From: Didymodactylos carnosus
Lineage: Eukaryota; Rotifera; Eurotatoria; Philodinida; Philodinidae
DNA: 34,081 bases
Assembly: GCA_905250885.1 (NCBI GenBank)
Contig: CAJNOQ010001245.1
Location: 1 to 34,081 of the forward strand
Reading direction: 5' to 3'
The position numbers and the translations under genes were made by a program. The notes beneath the pieces are model-generated. The model was not told the origin of the DNA. It ran no database searches and worked only from the letters and a program-made list of their open reading frames with translations. This document shows, piece by piece, positions 1-11,880 of the stretch (positions are counted from its first letter, which is position 1; each line of letters starts with the position of its first letter).

Positions 1-91
1 TCGCATTAGATTACGAATTCGCTACGAATTCGCAAAACAATGGTAAAATGCGAATTGTTGCATCATTTTTACGCCCAAAAATTGCGATTCG

Positions 92-343
92 TCAATTCGT
101 CTTTAGACACTTTGTCCACACTAATGTGATAATATTATCTAGATAAATGACGAAGCGAATCCCTAGTCTTCGAGCTAAAGCAGGGAACGGTTTTAGCAGT
201 ATAGTACATACCCGTGTAGCGGGCACGAGGCCAAAGAGTAAACATTCAAATCTACGTGCAAAAAACATGAGAAAAACATATTTTACGTAACCTATAGCTG
301 ATCTCAAAGAACGAGCTATTGGCGTCCTATTGACGAAGAATAA
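92..343 (-). pseudogene. Relic of a DIRS-like retrotransposon reverse transcriptase
   Basis: An open minus-strand stretch reads FGLVPATRVCTILLKP, then LGIRFVIYLDNI about 15 residues later. This matches the order found in DIRS/Ty3-type reverse transcriptases: a PFGL-like block, an A-P-R-V-F-T-like block, KP, then the LGIR-IYLDD catalytic block. The second catalytic aspartate of YLDD is Asn here, and the first block lacks its usual proline. Reading further upstream in another frame gives DLNSSYSSSI, which resembles the DLKDAYFSI block holding the first catalytic aspartate, so a frameshift is likely. No RNase H, gag or recombinase is visible, and the element is cut by the window edge or by decay. 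I read it as a dead fragment. Family assignment is from motif memory only. Confidence 0.55.
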
Positions 344-1968
344 CTCGAATTTAGGTCACCAAAAGTACACGAAATTACTTAAAACTGACTGATAATACTT
401 GTCTACTATTACAGAATCGTTTTTAGACAAAAAGTTAAGTGGGCCAATTATCAACCTTATGAGACCCCCTCCTTTATGTGTCTTTCTATCTCTGTACTAA
501 AACAGCTTGCTAAATAACTCATATATTAGTTATTTGAGAAGTGAAAGAGTAGCAGGCATTTTTCTGACTTCTAATATAGTCTTCAGACCAATTTGTGTCG
601 CATTTTGCTTTCATTTTGTACTTTCTCAGGAATGAAACAAATTTTAGAAAAAAGCGATTCAAACTTTTGTACTACAAATTAAAACTGATCGAATGGTGCA
701 AGAATGAGAGCTCCATCTCTTAACACAAAAAACTAGATAGCTGTTTGCGGCGAGGCCTTCGCTTTGGAGTTACGTTTGTAAACGAATTTCTCCTACAATC
801 ACATTACATATGGAAAATTTTCAAAACACATTTCCTAAATTAGTTTTCAATGCTAAATCTGAAAAGAAACGTTTGGAAGCTTCAAAATACAAAGGAGAAA
901 AAATATTCAACTTTTCGAAATACGAAGGTTTTTCCCGATGTTGAGACCCTCAGAGTATTTCGAATTTCTCTCCATGAAAACGTGCACCCGGAAGGCTAAA
1001 AAGTGGATATTCCTGATCAGCGTGAAATTCTCTATCGAATGATGTATAAGAAAACCAAAAATAAAAATGTGCTAAACTTTTGAATTAGCGTCGGTTTACA
1101 ATAGTCTACAGAATATTTCTAAACAGATCAGTAGGGTAAAATCTGAAAGAAGCGCTACTTAATGGCAAAAGTAATCCCATTTATTACAATTGATGCAAGA
1201 ACCCCATTTAATTTATTCTAAAATTTTAATCCAGGAAAATATTTTTATTTTATTTCGTCTGCAGAAGGGCTCCTGATTGCTTACTTGTATTCACGTTCGA
1301 CCTATCTAAGTAGAGTTTAGATGCTTTTATTTCTACAGATTGTAGTAGTTACGTCACTTCATTCTTTTCTCTGCGTGAACTGTGTCCATCGCAGAATTTG
1401 GCAAAAATAGTTTAAATATCAAACAAGACTGACTGATAGTATGCGGGCAAAAATCAAATCGACACATTTCAATAAGGATTCTTGACCTCATTCAATTGCT
1501 CAGAATACAGAAAATATTCTATCGTGCCAATTTCAATTGAAGGCTAAATGAGAAGCTGATGTAAATTATAATCATCTGGTCCGAAATACAACGAGTTTTC
1601 TTCAATCCACTTCGAGACAATATTCGCACATTAAGACGAAAACGATGAAACTAGCATTGTCAAAAGACTGAACTATCCATGATATTAGTTAATATTCAGA
1701 TATTTGTCAGCATATCTAGTTCATTCATTGTTTTGTTGTAAATAAAGAATTAACGTAGTACGGTTAGAATATGTATCATCAAGGAATGTATGTGAAAAGC
1801 GCAACGTTTTTTTTGTAAATATTTATTAACGGCTACTAACAGTCAAAATTTATTCGGTAACAGCCACCAACACCTTTTACTTTAAAAGTAAGTAGATATA
1901 AACGCACACTCTTATTGGTTTTTCTTGCGCATTTTGCGTTATCAGGCATGATTTCTTTAACTTTATAT
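344..1968. other. Gene-free AT-rich stretch
   Basis: I see no credible exon, RNA gene or terminal-repeat element here. It is AT-rich with short broken frames only. Confidence 0.5.
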
Positions 1969-2293
1969 TAGGGGTGGGACAGTTCCAGTTCCAACATTTC
2001 CTAAGAACTGGTCGAAAGAACTAGTTACCAGTTCAGTTCTTGTCGAACGCGAACTGGTACCAGTGCTTTTCAAGAATTCAAAATAAAATAAAACCGATGT
2101 AGCTAGTTATATTGACGGGGATTAGTCAACTAAACACACCATCTACCCTTTGGCGCACCAGACAAAGTCAATGTAACTAGGTTCACCGGTTTTATTTTAT
2201 TATTAATTTTTGGAAAGAACTGGTACCAGTTCTCGTTCTTTTGAAAAGGACTGGTGACCAATTACCGTTCAAAAGAACTGAACTGGAACTCTA
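1969..2293. mobile_element. hAT-like MITE with AACTGGTACCAGTT words
   Basis: A 325-bp element starts TAGGGGTGGGACAGTTCCAG and ends with the inverted CTGAACTGGAACTCTA. It is flanked on both sides by the same 8 bp, CTTTATAT (1961-1968 and 2294-2301), the target-duplication length of hAT transposons. The interior repeats the palindromic word AACTGGTACCAGTT and its variants in several places. It has no coding capacity, so it is a non-autonomous element. Confidence 0.8.
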
Positions 2294-2593
2294 CTTTATA
2301 TAGAGAGCTGAACATCTATTTTTAATCACGCTTAGTTAGGAAAAAACGAATTAAGAAAAAATATTATGGGACGAGTTGAAAAAAGATTAATTAACGCCAA
2401 GTCAAGGTTAAACCTATAGATATATCAAGTAACTGGATTTCTTTTTGCCTTCGACCTCCTTACTTTTAGAGAGCAGAAAGTCTTTTATCATTTTTCATAA
2501 TAGAGTTTGAATATCCTTCTACCCAGATAATCACTTTTTTAAGTCAAGGATCCAGTTTTCCTTCTTACCGTTTCAAAAGTCAAATAAAATGAA

Positions 2594-2599
2594 TTTATT
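2594..2599 (-). promoter_or_regulatory. Candidate poly(A) signal of the single-pass membrane gene
   Basis: AATAAA on the minus strand, 108 nt past the stop codon of the gene ending at 2707. Position fits a 3' UTR; not tested. Confidence 0.35.
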
Positions 2600-2706
2600 A
2601 AAAATACTTATGTACAATATAAAACTGTTCCATGTTTCACTGTTCAACAAGGATTAAAAAGTGTTTAAATATAAAAACAACTGATTGTTTTTAGCAGTAT
2701 AAAAAA

Positions 2707-4874
2707 TTAAGTATTGATATGTCTATAGTAAGGTTGAGTTTGTTGACGATCGTAATGAGGAGATCCAGACGGTTGCATTCGATTGTCATATGTTGGAAAA
2801 CGTGCATGAACGCCGCCACGCTCAATTTGAACCGGAATGGGTATAAACATTGATTCATCTGGATGTTGATGGTATTGTTGTTGGCGATAATACGGAACAA
2901 AGTCAGCATCAGCAGGTACAGATCGAACAACAACACGTGGAGGATTTGCGTCCAGGTAGGAGGGTGGAGGCATTGATCGATGCATATGATCTCTTTCTGT
3001 CATGTGTAGTTCATCACGATTTGGAGAAAATCGACGCGTACGGTTATCGTAAGGAGTTTGTATTCGTTCTTGACTTGATCTTATGAACTGTGGATCTTGT
3101 CGTGATGAACGACCATCCATTGTATCACGATATGGTACTCGTTCGTCTCTGTTTGGACGTGACATTCGTTCATCAAAATCTGGACGATAATTACCACCGG
3201 CAGTAGGATCGTTAGAAACATTACTTATGTGAGGAGGATCTTGAATGGGTCGACGATTATTGGCGCTCGTATCCGGTCGAGAAGATCGACCTGCACGAGA
3301 ATCATCTCTTTCATGCGTGATTTGTTTGGATGAACCGATTTTATCACTTTCTTTTCCAGCGATGGGTTCTCGTGGAAGAAGACTTTGTTTTTCATCAGAA
3401 TTCGGCTCATTTTTATTTGCTGCACGTGCTTTCGAAGGACCACGTTTCTTCAACTCACTCACGATATGTCGACGTTTTTGTCTTTCTCTACAATGACAAC
3501 AGAGTAATAACTGAAAGTTCTAAGTGTTGATTGAATTTTCTGCTCTAGAAAACATTGACGCAAAAAAGCAAAAAACTGGTTTATATTCATATTCGTAATA
3601 GTCAGAGTTTTTAAACGTACATGACAGACACTAGCTCAAATATTAATTTAAAACAGCTCCATCCTCTAGAGTTACATTTACCTTATAAACCTAAGCCCAA
3701 ATGTGAGTATACCCAATAGAAGGATAAAACCACATGCGCTCGGTATAATAATTAAATTAAGGAAATTTCTGTCTCGTTTATAAATTTGAATATCGTCGAT
3801 TTTAATTAATGTTGCACCGGTAATTTGTCTGATGGCGTCTGTATGGCGTATTATCGCTTCTAAACAAACATAAATGCAATCAGAAATTAATTACTTCTTG
3901 TTCTCACGCTCTTGAAATACGTAGTAAGTCTATTTAAAACATATTTACAAAAGTTTTTGCCATAGCGATGATGAACCACTTGGCATGTGCCCTAGGCTTC
4001 CTTCCGATACAACGATAAAGGACTCTCGGAAGCTGCTATTTTGAGATGCTTTCTCGTTGCTGGTTAAATATAAATTCAACAAACAGAAGTTTGTAAATTT
4101 TGAGCAGAACATATGGACAGTGGTGGATTTAGGAGGGTAGAGGAGGCTACCACTTCTCTTCCGAATTTTTTTTCAGATTTACTGTGTAGAACTTGTAAAA
4201 GTGTATCATACATTACAATTTGTAGAGGGTCTCATCATAGATGCGGAAAGTCGATAAAGCGATACTAGATTCTACATAGATGTACCCACATTTCTCATAC
4301 CTATCATGATCGCTTTTTCAACTGGATGAACTTTTCCCGAAGGTTCCGTGCATTTACCAAGCAGGCTAATAGTTAAAAATCTTCCATCTTGTACGGCTGC
4401 CTCATGTTTCTCTTCAAAATCACTAGATGATAAATCGCTTAATTCGATAGAAATAACAGAATAATCATAATGAAAAAGACGCTTACATTGCCTTGCAGTC
4501 AACGCCTTTTTTGTCATTGATATATGCTAATTCACTATCAAGCGCTTGTTCGAGTCGGTCTGCATAAGAAGGCTTCCACTGTTATTGTGGAAAAAGACAT
4601 TTAGATAACATAAATAAAGTAGATGTTATAATACACACCTCAGACAATTTGATATCCATTAACTTGATTTTCAAATGCGGGTCTTCTTCTGAAAAGAAAG
4701 TGCACTATTTAAAGTCTTAAGTTTTTCTTTGTTTACATAATTATAGCAGAATTTGATAGTGACATTTTAAATAAGTGTAAGTTTTCACATATTACCTGTA
4801 AATGATACTGCACTAATAGCAGGTAACAAATAAAAGAGGAATAACGATCGTGCTAGCCACATCATTGTACTCAT
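2707..4874 (-). CDS. Single-pass type I membrane protein, disordered basic tail (433 aa)
   Basis: Built from six exons: 4874-4796, 4688-4639, 4578-4487, 4422-4301, 3859-3682, 3487-2707. All junctions are GT-AG, phases agree, and the total is 1302 nt (434 codons). Residues 1-22 form a signal peptide (WLARSLFLFYLLPAISA). Residues 23-148 are extracellular with one likely cysteine pair (VDCKA, LGKCTE). Residues 149-173 are a strong transmembrane segment (PSACGFILLLGILTFG), followed by a basic stop-transfer cluster (RERQKRR). The 260-residue tail is rich in R, D, P and Q, is predicted disordered, and contains PPSY, a match to the PPxY ligand of WW domains. The predicted strand/helix order of the ectodomain could suit a small alpha/beta fold such as SEA, but I do not recognise the family. 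Introns 4 and 5 are longer (441 and 194 bp) than the others. Start chosen at the first ATG; Met4 or Met5 are alternatives. Function unknown. Confidence 0.8.
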
Positions 4875-7301
4875 TCAATAATCTAAATATGAAATAAAAT
4901 CGAAGTCAAAATCAATATTTTATTCGATTAATTCTTAAATGACTCTTAGAAATACAGACGTAGATCTATCGTAAGCAAAAAAACTCTTTCAGATACCGAG
5001 GAGATAGCAATGCTGATATTGAACTTTTGAGATTTGAGAATAATAATCATAGGAGACTGTTCCATCTGCTCAACCTTAATCAAAATCTTTATCTTTAAGG
5101 TCTTCACGCGTATGATTGACTATTCAAATTCGGTTTCTCAAAGTTACATCCATGAGAGAGAGAATCTATAGTAGTTCGCAATTGAAGAAATTATTTGATA
5201 TCAACTTTACTTGATGAATCTGTTATGCAACCACTTATTTAGTTATAGAAAAGTCGAAGTCTTGAAATAAGATTGATCCTTCCTACACGCGCAGTCTTCG
5301 AGGCCGTTTGTCTGTGACTTTACTCTTAACACAATTGAGAATAAATACGTTATACATCATCAAAATGATCTGGTGATTCGACCTTCACAGATTGTTATAC
5401 ATTCTCTTACTAACCATCGTTCAGACTTATTCAAAAGAAAAGATAAATATGTCAGCAAAATCCTCTCTGAATCATACCAGTTTACTGCTGTTAAAAGAGA
5501 AAAATGACTTTTATTTTAAAACTCGATTTTAGAAATAACTTATTTGTTTTGCATCACTAAATGATCACCAAATTATTTTCGTGATGTTCGACTTATATAT
5601 CCTCAATTGTGTTGAGAGAAAAGTTACAGTCTCGAGGAATGCGCGTAATAAGGATAAATGCAAGTTTCCAAGGTTTGAGCTTTTCTATAAGTCATTAAGC
5701 AATTGTAAAATAAATTTATTCAGTTCAAATAAAAATAATCTTATTTCATGCTCTGCAGACAGCTTTTTCATCTTGAATTAAACTTGTTTATACGATAATA
5801 AACCTAAGATCATAAAAAAAATATTGTTACTCTACCTTCCATAATAGTTTTAGCAGTTAGCCGAAGAATCTTATAAGTTTTTAATAGAGCTAGCGAATGT
5901 CTTACAAAATACTCACTATGAAGGATAAAATTAGAAAAAATTCCGATGAAAATGGAGAATGGATCCTGTATATAAAAAATAAGATCAAAGGCGGCGCGGG
6001 AGGCCGACAGAGAAAACCGGGAATCTTTTGTGCGTTTTTTATATAAGTTTTTGTATACGGAATCCATTCTGCAATTTTTCCGGGATCAAAACTATTACCG
6101 TCGCTCTGTAAGCGAAGATTTGAAGCTATTTAGAGCCATTTGAAAGTAAAAATAGTTTTAGTCTAAAAGTGTAGGCGGAGCGCTTGACAGGAAATTATTA
6201 TCAGTCGGCATTCTCTTATGCACAAGTAATATTCTTGTAAACAATACAAGATCAGATCTTTGTCTAGATGTTATCTAAACAAAATCTAGAAGAAGAGAAC
6301 AGTAAAAAAACGAAAAACGAAAGTAAATGGTCAAAAAATATGCACTAGCATCTTCAAGGTTACTATTATGTGACACACGCTTACACATCGCCCATAAACA
6401 GAAATCGAGAATTACCGATTTTGTCAAGTACTACTGGTTTATTCGAAAGAAGTATACAATTTTTTTTGTTATAAACAAATCTCTGTGGTTTCTATTCATT
6501 GATCTATATGTTCGACATCGTTGCATTATACTACATATAAATTCATATAAGCAAAAAATATTACATCTTTTTCTTATTCAGCATTCTACCTCTTTTTACT
6601 CATAACTTTTTTTATTTCCTGCAGCTTCACTCTCGCTGAAACGGTCGGGTACTTTATTTCGTTCCTCAATCTCTAAATTCATATGTCTAACCGCAACAAA
6701 GACTACCGCCTTTCTTTTTTTATCAAAAGAAAAAATATGCTTGTCAAATTGGACAAAATTCGTTTTTTTTTTTCTTTCGTCAAACATGATAAGTATATGT
6801 ACGTAGTCTGACGGTACGATATTTGTCGAAGAATTTTTTTATTCCGTTCTGCCACTACAAAGTCTCACATTGACTTTCATAGCGCATATTGTAATACGAA
6901 AAAATATAGACTAATAGAAGAACACGTTCCTTTTTCAACATCAAGTAATGCATAGATCATGAAATTTTTACTCTAAATGAGCATGCTTTTACGAAAAGTG
7001 TTTTTCATTTTTAAATCTGTTCAGCGTATGTTGATCATACTAAAGTACTCTTCTAAAATTTTTTCCAGCTTTACATCTCACTTCAATCCTGGGATTCTTA
7101 AAAACTAAGGTGCAAAAAAATTAAAATGTTCTTTTATAAAGGATTTAAAAGAAAAAAAGAGATTTTTTATAGGACTAAAAATGCAGTAACCCGTTTGATA
7201 CATCAGAAGTAAGATCGGCTCAGTTTGCTATTTTAGAAAAGTTGTTGCATAATAAGGTAATAAAGTCCTGAAAAACAAGAACCGCCCCCAACTCTGGTAG
7301 G
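4875..7301. other. Gene-free stretch upstream of the membrane-protein gene
   Basis: Presumed promoter and 5' UTR of the minus-strand gene lie in the first few hundred bases, with no motif I can name. ORFs at 5810-6067 and 6327-6605 are AT-driven, without splice context or recognisable domains. I see no terminal-repeat element. Confidence 0.4.
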
Positions 7302-7480
7302 TAGGGGTGGAAAAATTCCAGTGCAGTTCTTTTGAACGTTAACTGGTTAGCTGTTCGTGTTCTAAGAACGGAAACTGCTGAAAAATTCTTTTTAAAAGAA
7401 CGTTCAGCAGTTCCCGTTCTTATAACGAGACGCCTAACGAGTTGTCAGGAACTTTAAAAACTGGAACTGCCTCATCACTA
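7302..7480. mobile_element. Short hAT-like MITE, relative of the 1969-2293 element
   Basis: A 179-bp element starts TAGGGGTGGAAAAATTCCAG and ends CTGGAACTGCCTCATCACTA, the two ends forming imperfect inverted repeats. The flanks are CTGGTAGG (7294-7301) and CTGATAGG (7481-7488), an 8-bp target duplication with one mismatch. The interior repeats GTTCTTTTGAAC-like and AGAACGG/CCGTTCT words. Its 5' end resembles that of the element at 1969, so both probably use the same class of transposase. Confidence 0.7.
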
Positions 7481-7734
7481 CTGATAGGCGTAAGCATCTG
7501 CATTCAGGTACGCACTTATACGTACACATGTGAACAGATACTACTCTGCAAAATATCTAACAAACATCACATTCGGAGTTATTTTTAGACTTTGATCTTC
7601 AAACAGATGTCCCCATACATTCTTATATTCGTATGATTCACAGACTATTATTAAGTTGGATTAAGTTCTGTCATCCGCATATAGAACAGCTCGACTACTC
7701 ATAGGTACGCATTTCCTTCCCGGGTGAAACATAA

Positions 7735-8515
7735 CTGACGTTTAATAAGCCATGTAATGTGTTTTAAATGTATACCAAAAAAACTGGCTTTTAACACCCA
7801 AATAACTTGTGAAAAACTGCCAGGTAACAGTCAGTTTATTGTCCGTTATGTACTTGTTGATAAAGGCTCGAGAAAAGGTATTTAACATACCACCACAAAA
7901 TGTTGAAAAAAAGGTAGTTAACAGTCGCTGTTTTGGCTGTAATAAAGGCAAAAAAAGGCATTTAACTGTACATCCTAAAATGTAAAATAACTGTCACAGT
8001 TAAATGGCTATTAACAGGCTATTCTTCAATTGCAAAATATACAGCAAAAAAACTGTCATTTAAAATAGCTGTTTCAATCGCCCTTTTATTTTGCAATAAT
8101 GACTGATATATGTATATATAGCAGTGAGATTTGAAAGAAATTTGCAAATTTTTCTCTTTTCCGATTGTACGAGTCATCGAAACTTGTCTAGTGGAAATCG
8201 TCGCTGGTTCTGGATCCGATGCCATTGATGGCACCGTGGATCTAGGAACAAAAATGTTGGAAATCACTATATTTGGGGTACTAATCAAAAAAATTAATCA
8301 AAGGAAACGCTCTATAATTGACCGTTAGTAATGGTGCAAAAACGGCCATTACATGATGCTATTAACTGTCTACTGTCGGACAGTTTTCAACCTGTTAAAA
8401 AATGTCATTTTAAGGCATTAAAACGTTTCCATTTATAAGATGTAAAAATGACCATTTAATGACTATTTTATTAGCTATTAACTGGCATTCAATAGACAAT
8501 TAATTACACCGTTTT
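7735..8515. repeat. TTAA-word island enclosing a unique core
   Basis: Both halves (about 7735-8090 and 8325-8515) are dense in short, often self-complementary words centred on TTAA, such as GGTATTTAACATACC, GTTAACAG, GGCATTTAAC and GACCATTTAATGAC. The middle, 8110-8320, has a different composition and lacks these words. I could not find clear terminal inverted repeats or a target duplication, so the boundaries are approximate. Confidence 0.45.
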
Positions 8516-9367
8516 CGACGTCCTGGGTTCTGTTAACAAGTCTTTTGAACATGACAATCATTCTACATCAGTTGCTTTTCATATAGGTGTACTGAAGCCA
8601 CTATCAAAAAAGTGTAATTGAACGATGAATAGGTAGAAGAAATTCAATTGCCATGGCTCCAAAAATGACTAGTTTATTATTGTGCCAGATTTGTCGAATT
8701 TTCTCGATATATCTTGGTTCCGATGAAGATATCTAAGACATCATCAGCATTTTATGGTAAATATTCAATCCATTGTATCTAATTATTCAGCTCAGAGAAT
8801 GAATCATCTTGATAATACTCGTAGTCGTATGACGTATGAATTCAATAGGTTATTTTTCTAAGTGAAATTTTTGTATAGTTCACATTGGTTTAATTGTATT
8901 CAAAACATTGTTTTCCATAGTATCAAATAAAATCTTATTCTGAAAAACTACATTATCATAATACTGTATTATGTTTTTTAGCATATTCGTGAAACTCTCA
9001 ACAGCCTAACACATATTTTTGGTTGAAACGAAGGTATATAGTCAAATGCACCTCAATACTTCAAAAAGCCTATCAAGTGAAAATAAAGAGCCGATTGTTC
9101 ATTCCGTCTGACGCTAAGAAAAGCGACTTTTTATTTTCTATTGATATGATGTGCATGCTTTGCACAGATCTATATAAGAAACTGTATTTGAAATGGCACT
9201 AAAAATATACGTACAATTAGATTAGTTTTTTGCTTTTATTCTCTGCACATGTTGAACATGCATGCTAACGAGTATATTTGCTATGGTCCATCAGATTTAG
9301 TGAGCTCTTTTTGGATCCATTTAGCCTTCTACAGTTGCAGTGATCAGTGTGTAAATTATGGATTACG
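8516..9367. other. Gene-free stretch
   Basis: AT-rich sequence with no exon-like ORF, RNA gene or repeat that I can support. Confidence 0.4.
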
Positions 9368-9875
9368 AGAAAAGGTCTCCGAGTGCCAACTTGGATTCCT
9401 TGAAACATATTTGATTATGAGTAATTTTTTATGCTGATCTCGAACGGTCTTACAGAACCTATGTTCTAATGAGGTGTCTTCAGAAATTCATAGTGAACTC
9501 TCGCCTGAACAAATTCTGATAGTGCCAGATTGCAGAGCATATCAAATAACCTGCGTGGACAATTTTTCATTGACTTGTGGATTTTGTATGGGAAAAATAT
9601 CTCAATTATTCTTATTTTGGCTGGATAAAACACTGAAATTTTTATAACTAAGTGAAAACTTGTCCACGGGGCTTATTTGATATGCTCTGCAATCTGGCAC
9701 TATCAGAATTTGTTTAGGCGAGAGTTCGCTATGAATTTCTGAAGACACCGCATTCGAACATAGGTTCTGTAAGATCGTATGGGGATGAACGGATATCAGG
9801 TTCAAGATCAGCATCAAATTACTCATAATCAAGTATGTTTCAAGGAATCCAAGTTGGCACTCGGAGACCTTTTCT
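9368..9875. repeat. Foldback element, arms about 200-225 bp
   Basis: Left arm 9368-9568 pairs with right arm 9652-9875 around a loop of about 83 nt. The outermost pairing starts AGAAAAGGTCTCCGAGTGCC on the left and ends with its complement at 9875. The right arm carries about 27 extra bases (near 9778-9805) absent from the left arm. The arms differ at scattered sites, so this is an ageing inverted duplication or foldback transposon. ORFs seen inside on either strand are by-products of the pairing. Confidence 0.75.
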
Positions 9876-10533
9876 GCAGATGAAGCGCTTCATGCTGGGA
9901 GTTCTTGAAAAATCGTTGTTCAAGTGTCAAGTACGAATATTTTCTATTTTTTCACTCTTTTGGGTCTGCATAGTTCCGAGCCGACTAATTAATTTTTGTA
10001 TTTTTTGCCTTAAATCTGTGTCACAAAATTGTTTTATCCATAATTATATTTTCATATTGACGAAGTTAACTGTCTTGTCCAAGCCGCGATAAAAAGCCTT
10101 GACAGGATCGCGGCTGGATTACAAAATAAAACTTTCACTGCCTCACTACGACTAATTCGCTAAGCACACGTCATGGCTTTTACAACCGAGAATCCTGTCG
10201 TATTTAAAGTACACTTGTAGCATACAATTTTCCCCTTAATCATTTCTGGAACGGATAAACTTCTTCTTCATCAGTTCATATCCTTTTCTTTTCTCGTTAA
10301 ATATTGCTCTATTTTACCTTTATAATAATTAAGTTTTAAAATAGTTACGTTTTGAAGTGAAACTCCGTGATTTTTATGCATTTCTGAATAAAGATGAACG
10401 CTTTATAAGACTTAATAAAATAATCAGGTTTTACTTCAAAGCATAATTATTTTCAAAATCTAACCTCATAAGCGTAAAACAGAGCAAAATTTAAGGAGGA
10501 GAAATCCGAATAATCGATTAGAGAGAATATATA
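9876..10533. other. Gene-free stretch
   Basis: No supported gene. An ORF at 9835-10092 begins inside the foldback arm and has no recognisable domain. Confidence 0.4.
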
Positions 10534-10870
10534 CACTGTAAAAATAGTCGTAGATTAATAAACTATCAAAAAGGGTTTATTGAGACCAATAAACCTTTTA
10601 AAAAACAGTTTTTTGTCGAGTCTAAAATACCAGCTAAAAAACTTTTTAGCTAGTTAGCTAGTTAGCTTTTAGCTAGTTTTTTAGACTTGACAAAAAACTG
10701 AAAAAGATTTTTTATTTTTGATAAAATACCGCACGTTTTTCATTTTGCATCTGTCACGAACGCTTTTTAGTTTTTTGGATATAAAAAACGGAAAAGCGTT
10801 TTTTAAAAGGTTTATTGGTCTCAATAAACCCTTTTTGATAGTTTATTAATCTACGACTATTTTTACAGTG
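10534..10870. mobile_element. TA-flanked MITE with 73-bp perfect terminal inverted repeats
   Basis: The 337-bp element begins CACTGTAAAAATAGTCGTAG. Its first 73 bases are exactly complementary to its last 73. TA dinucleotides flank it (10532-10533, 10871-10872), the target duplication of Tc1/mariner-type elements. A second nested hairpin lies inside (CAGTTTTTTGTCGAGTCTA near 10605 pairs with TAGACTTGACAAAAAACTG near 10681), with repeated AGCTAGTT words in its loop. It has no coding capacity. Perfect ends suggest recent activity or recent conversion. Confidence 0.85.
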
Positions 10871-11219
10871 TAGTACAGCTCCATCTAGTCAAACTCACAT
10901 TCAGCACTAGTAAACTACATTTTACTCTGACTCTTTGAGAACGTAATACCTTCATAAAGTACACAGCATTTCTAGAGAATGAAAAATTCACAAATTCTCG
11001 TGAGGTGAAGATTTATAAATTGTCTCAGCTTAGTCGCTAGTTTACTATTTTCCTATTTAAATATGATCAAGCACTAAACAAAACTGAATCTCTCGAATAT
11101 CTAGCTAAAGAAAAGCCGAAGTGACGGATCAAAAATTCAGAATTAAATTAGACTGATTATAAGTCCCATCTGTTGCTAAGGCTTAATTTGTCTCATAGTT
11201 GGACTATTTTACAGCATGG

Positions 11220-11475
11220 TGTATACTATTGTAAGGAACCTACTCGAATCTACGAAGATCATGAAAGTCGAGAATTTCAAGGGATGCAAAGATTTTTTCA
11301 AGGATTTTCTAACATTCTGTTAGAATCCTAAACAAACTTAAGCCAAATGCTGGTAGGATCCTAGCATTTTAGGATCTTGCTAGGAAGTTTTTAGGTGGAT
11401 CCTAAATATTAGGATCCTGTAAAATCCTAGTAGAAAATAGACAGGAGGTGCGTAGGATTTTGTCTAGGGCATAAC
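11220..11475. repeat. AGGATCCTA-word island
   Basis: Variants of the self-complementary word AGGATCCTA (GTAGGATCCTAGCA, TTAGGATCTTGCTAGG, GTGGATCCTAAATATTAGG, TCCTGTAAAATCCTAG) recur across about 180 bp. The left side (GATCATGAAAGTCGAGAATT) recurs near 17357 beside an AAGATCTTA island, which links the two islands as one repeat superfamily. Confidence 0.55.
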
Positions 11476-11880
11476 ACACAGTTAAGGATATCCCGCCTCT
11501 TTTTTGCAGAAAAGTTTTCATTTTGAGCTGAACATAGTCTAATGTAGAGGAAAGTCTTGGCTATAAGATGAGACCACTAGCAGCTCTCCATGATCTTCTC
11601 TGAAAAAATTATGAAGTTTTAAGTTTTTCCTTCAAAGTCTAGAAAATCTCAATTTTTTAGGCTCGTAAATCTTTCTCTCTTTTCTTATATATTCAAAATT
11701 TTTTCTTATACATAGCATGATAGAAGAAAGTGTGCTCTTCAAAATGAGCTAGCTGTTTTCAGAATTTTCCGATGAGTTTTCTTGGAGATATAAGCATAGC
11801 CGCAAATGCCCTAAAAAAACAGAGCCCTGTGTACAATATATGTTTTTCTCGCTATGCATTTTTCCATAGTCCCTTCAATC

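Noticed and set aside
2850..3530. Plus-strand ORFs over 2850-3530
   Set aside because: Antisense shadows of the last exon of the minus-strand membrane-protein gene, whose frame and splice phase are consistent.
4110..4170. Possible tiny hAT-like insertion in intron 4 of the membrane-protein gene (GTGGTGGATTTAGGAGG with CTACCACTTC)
   Set aside because: The inverted ends are short and imperfect and no 8-bp flanking duplication was found.
6327..6605. 92-residue plus ORF
   Set aside because: Composition (I, F, K, Y) is that of random AT-rich DNA; no splice sites or domain.
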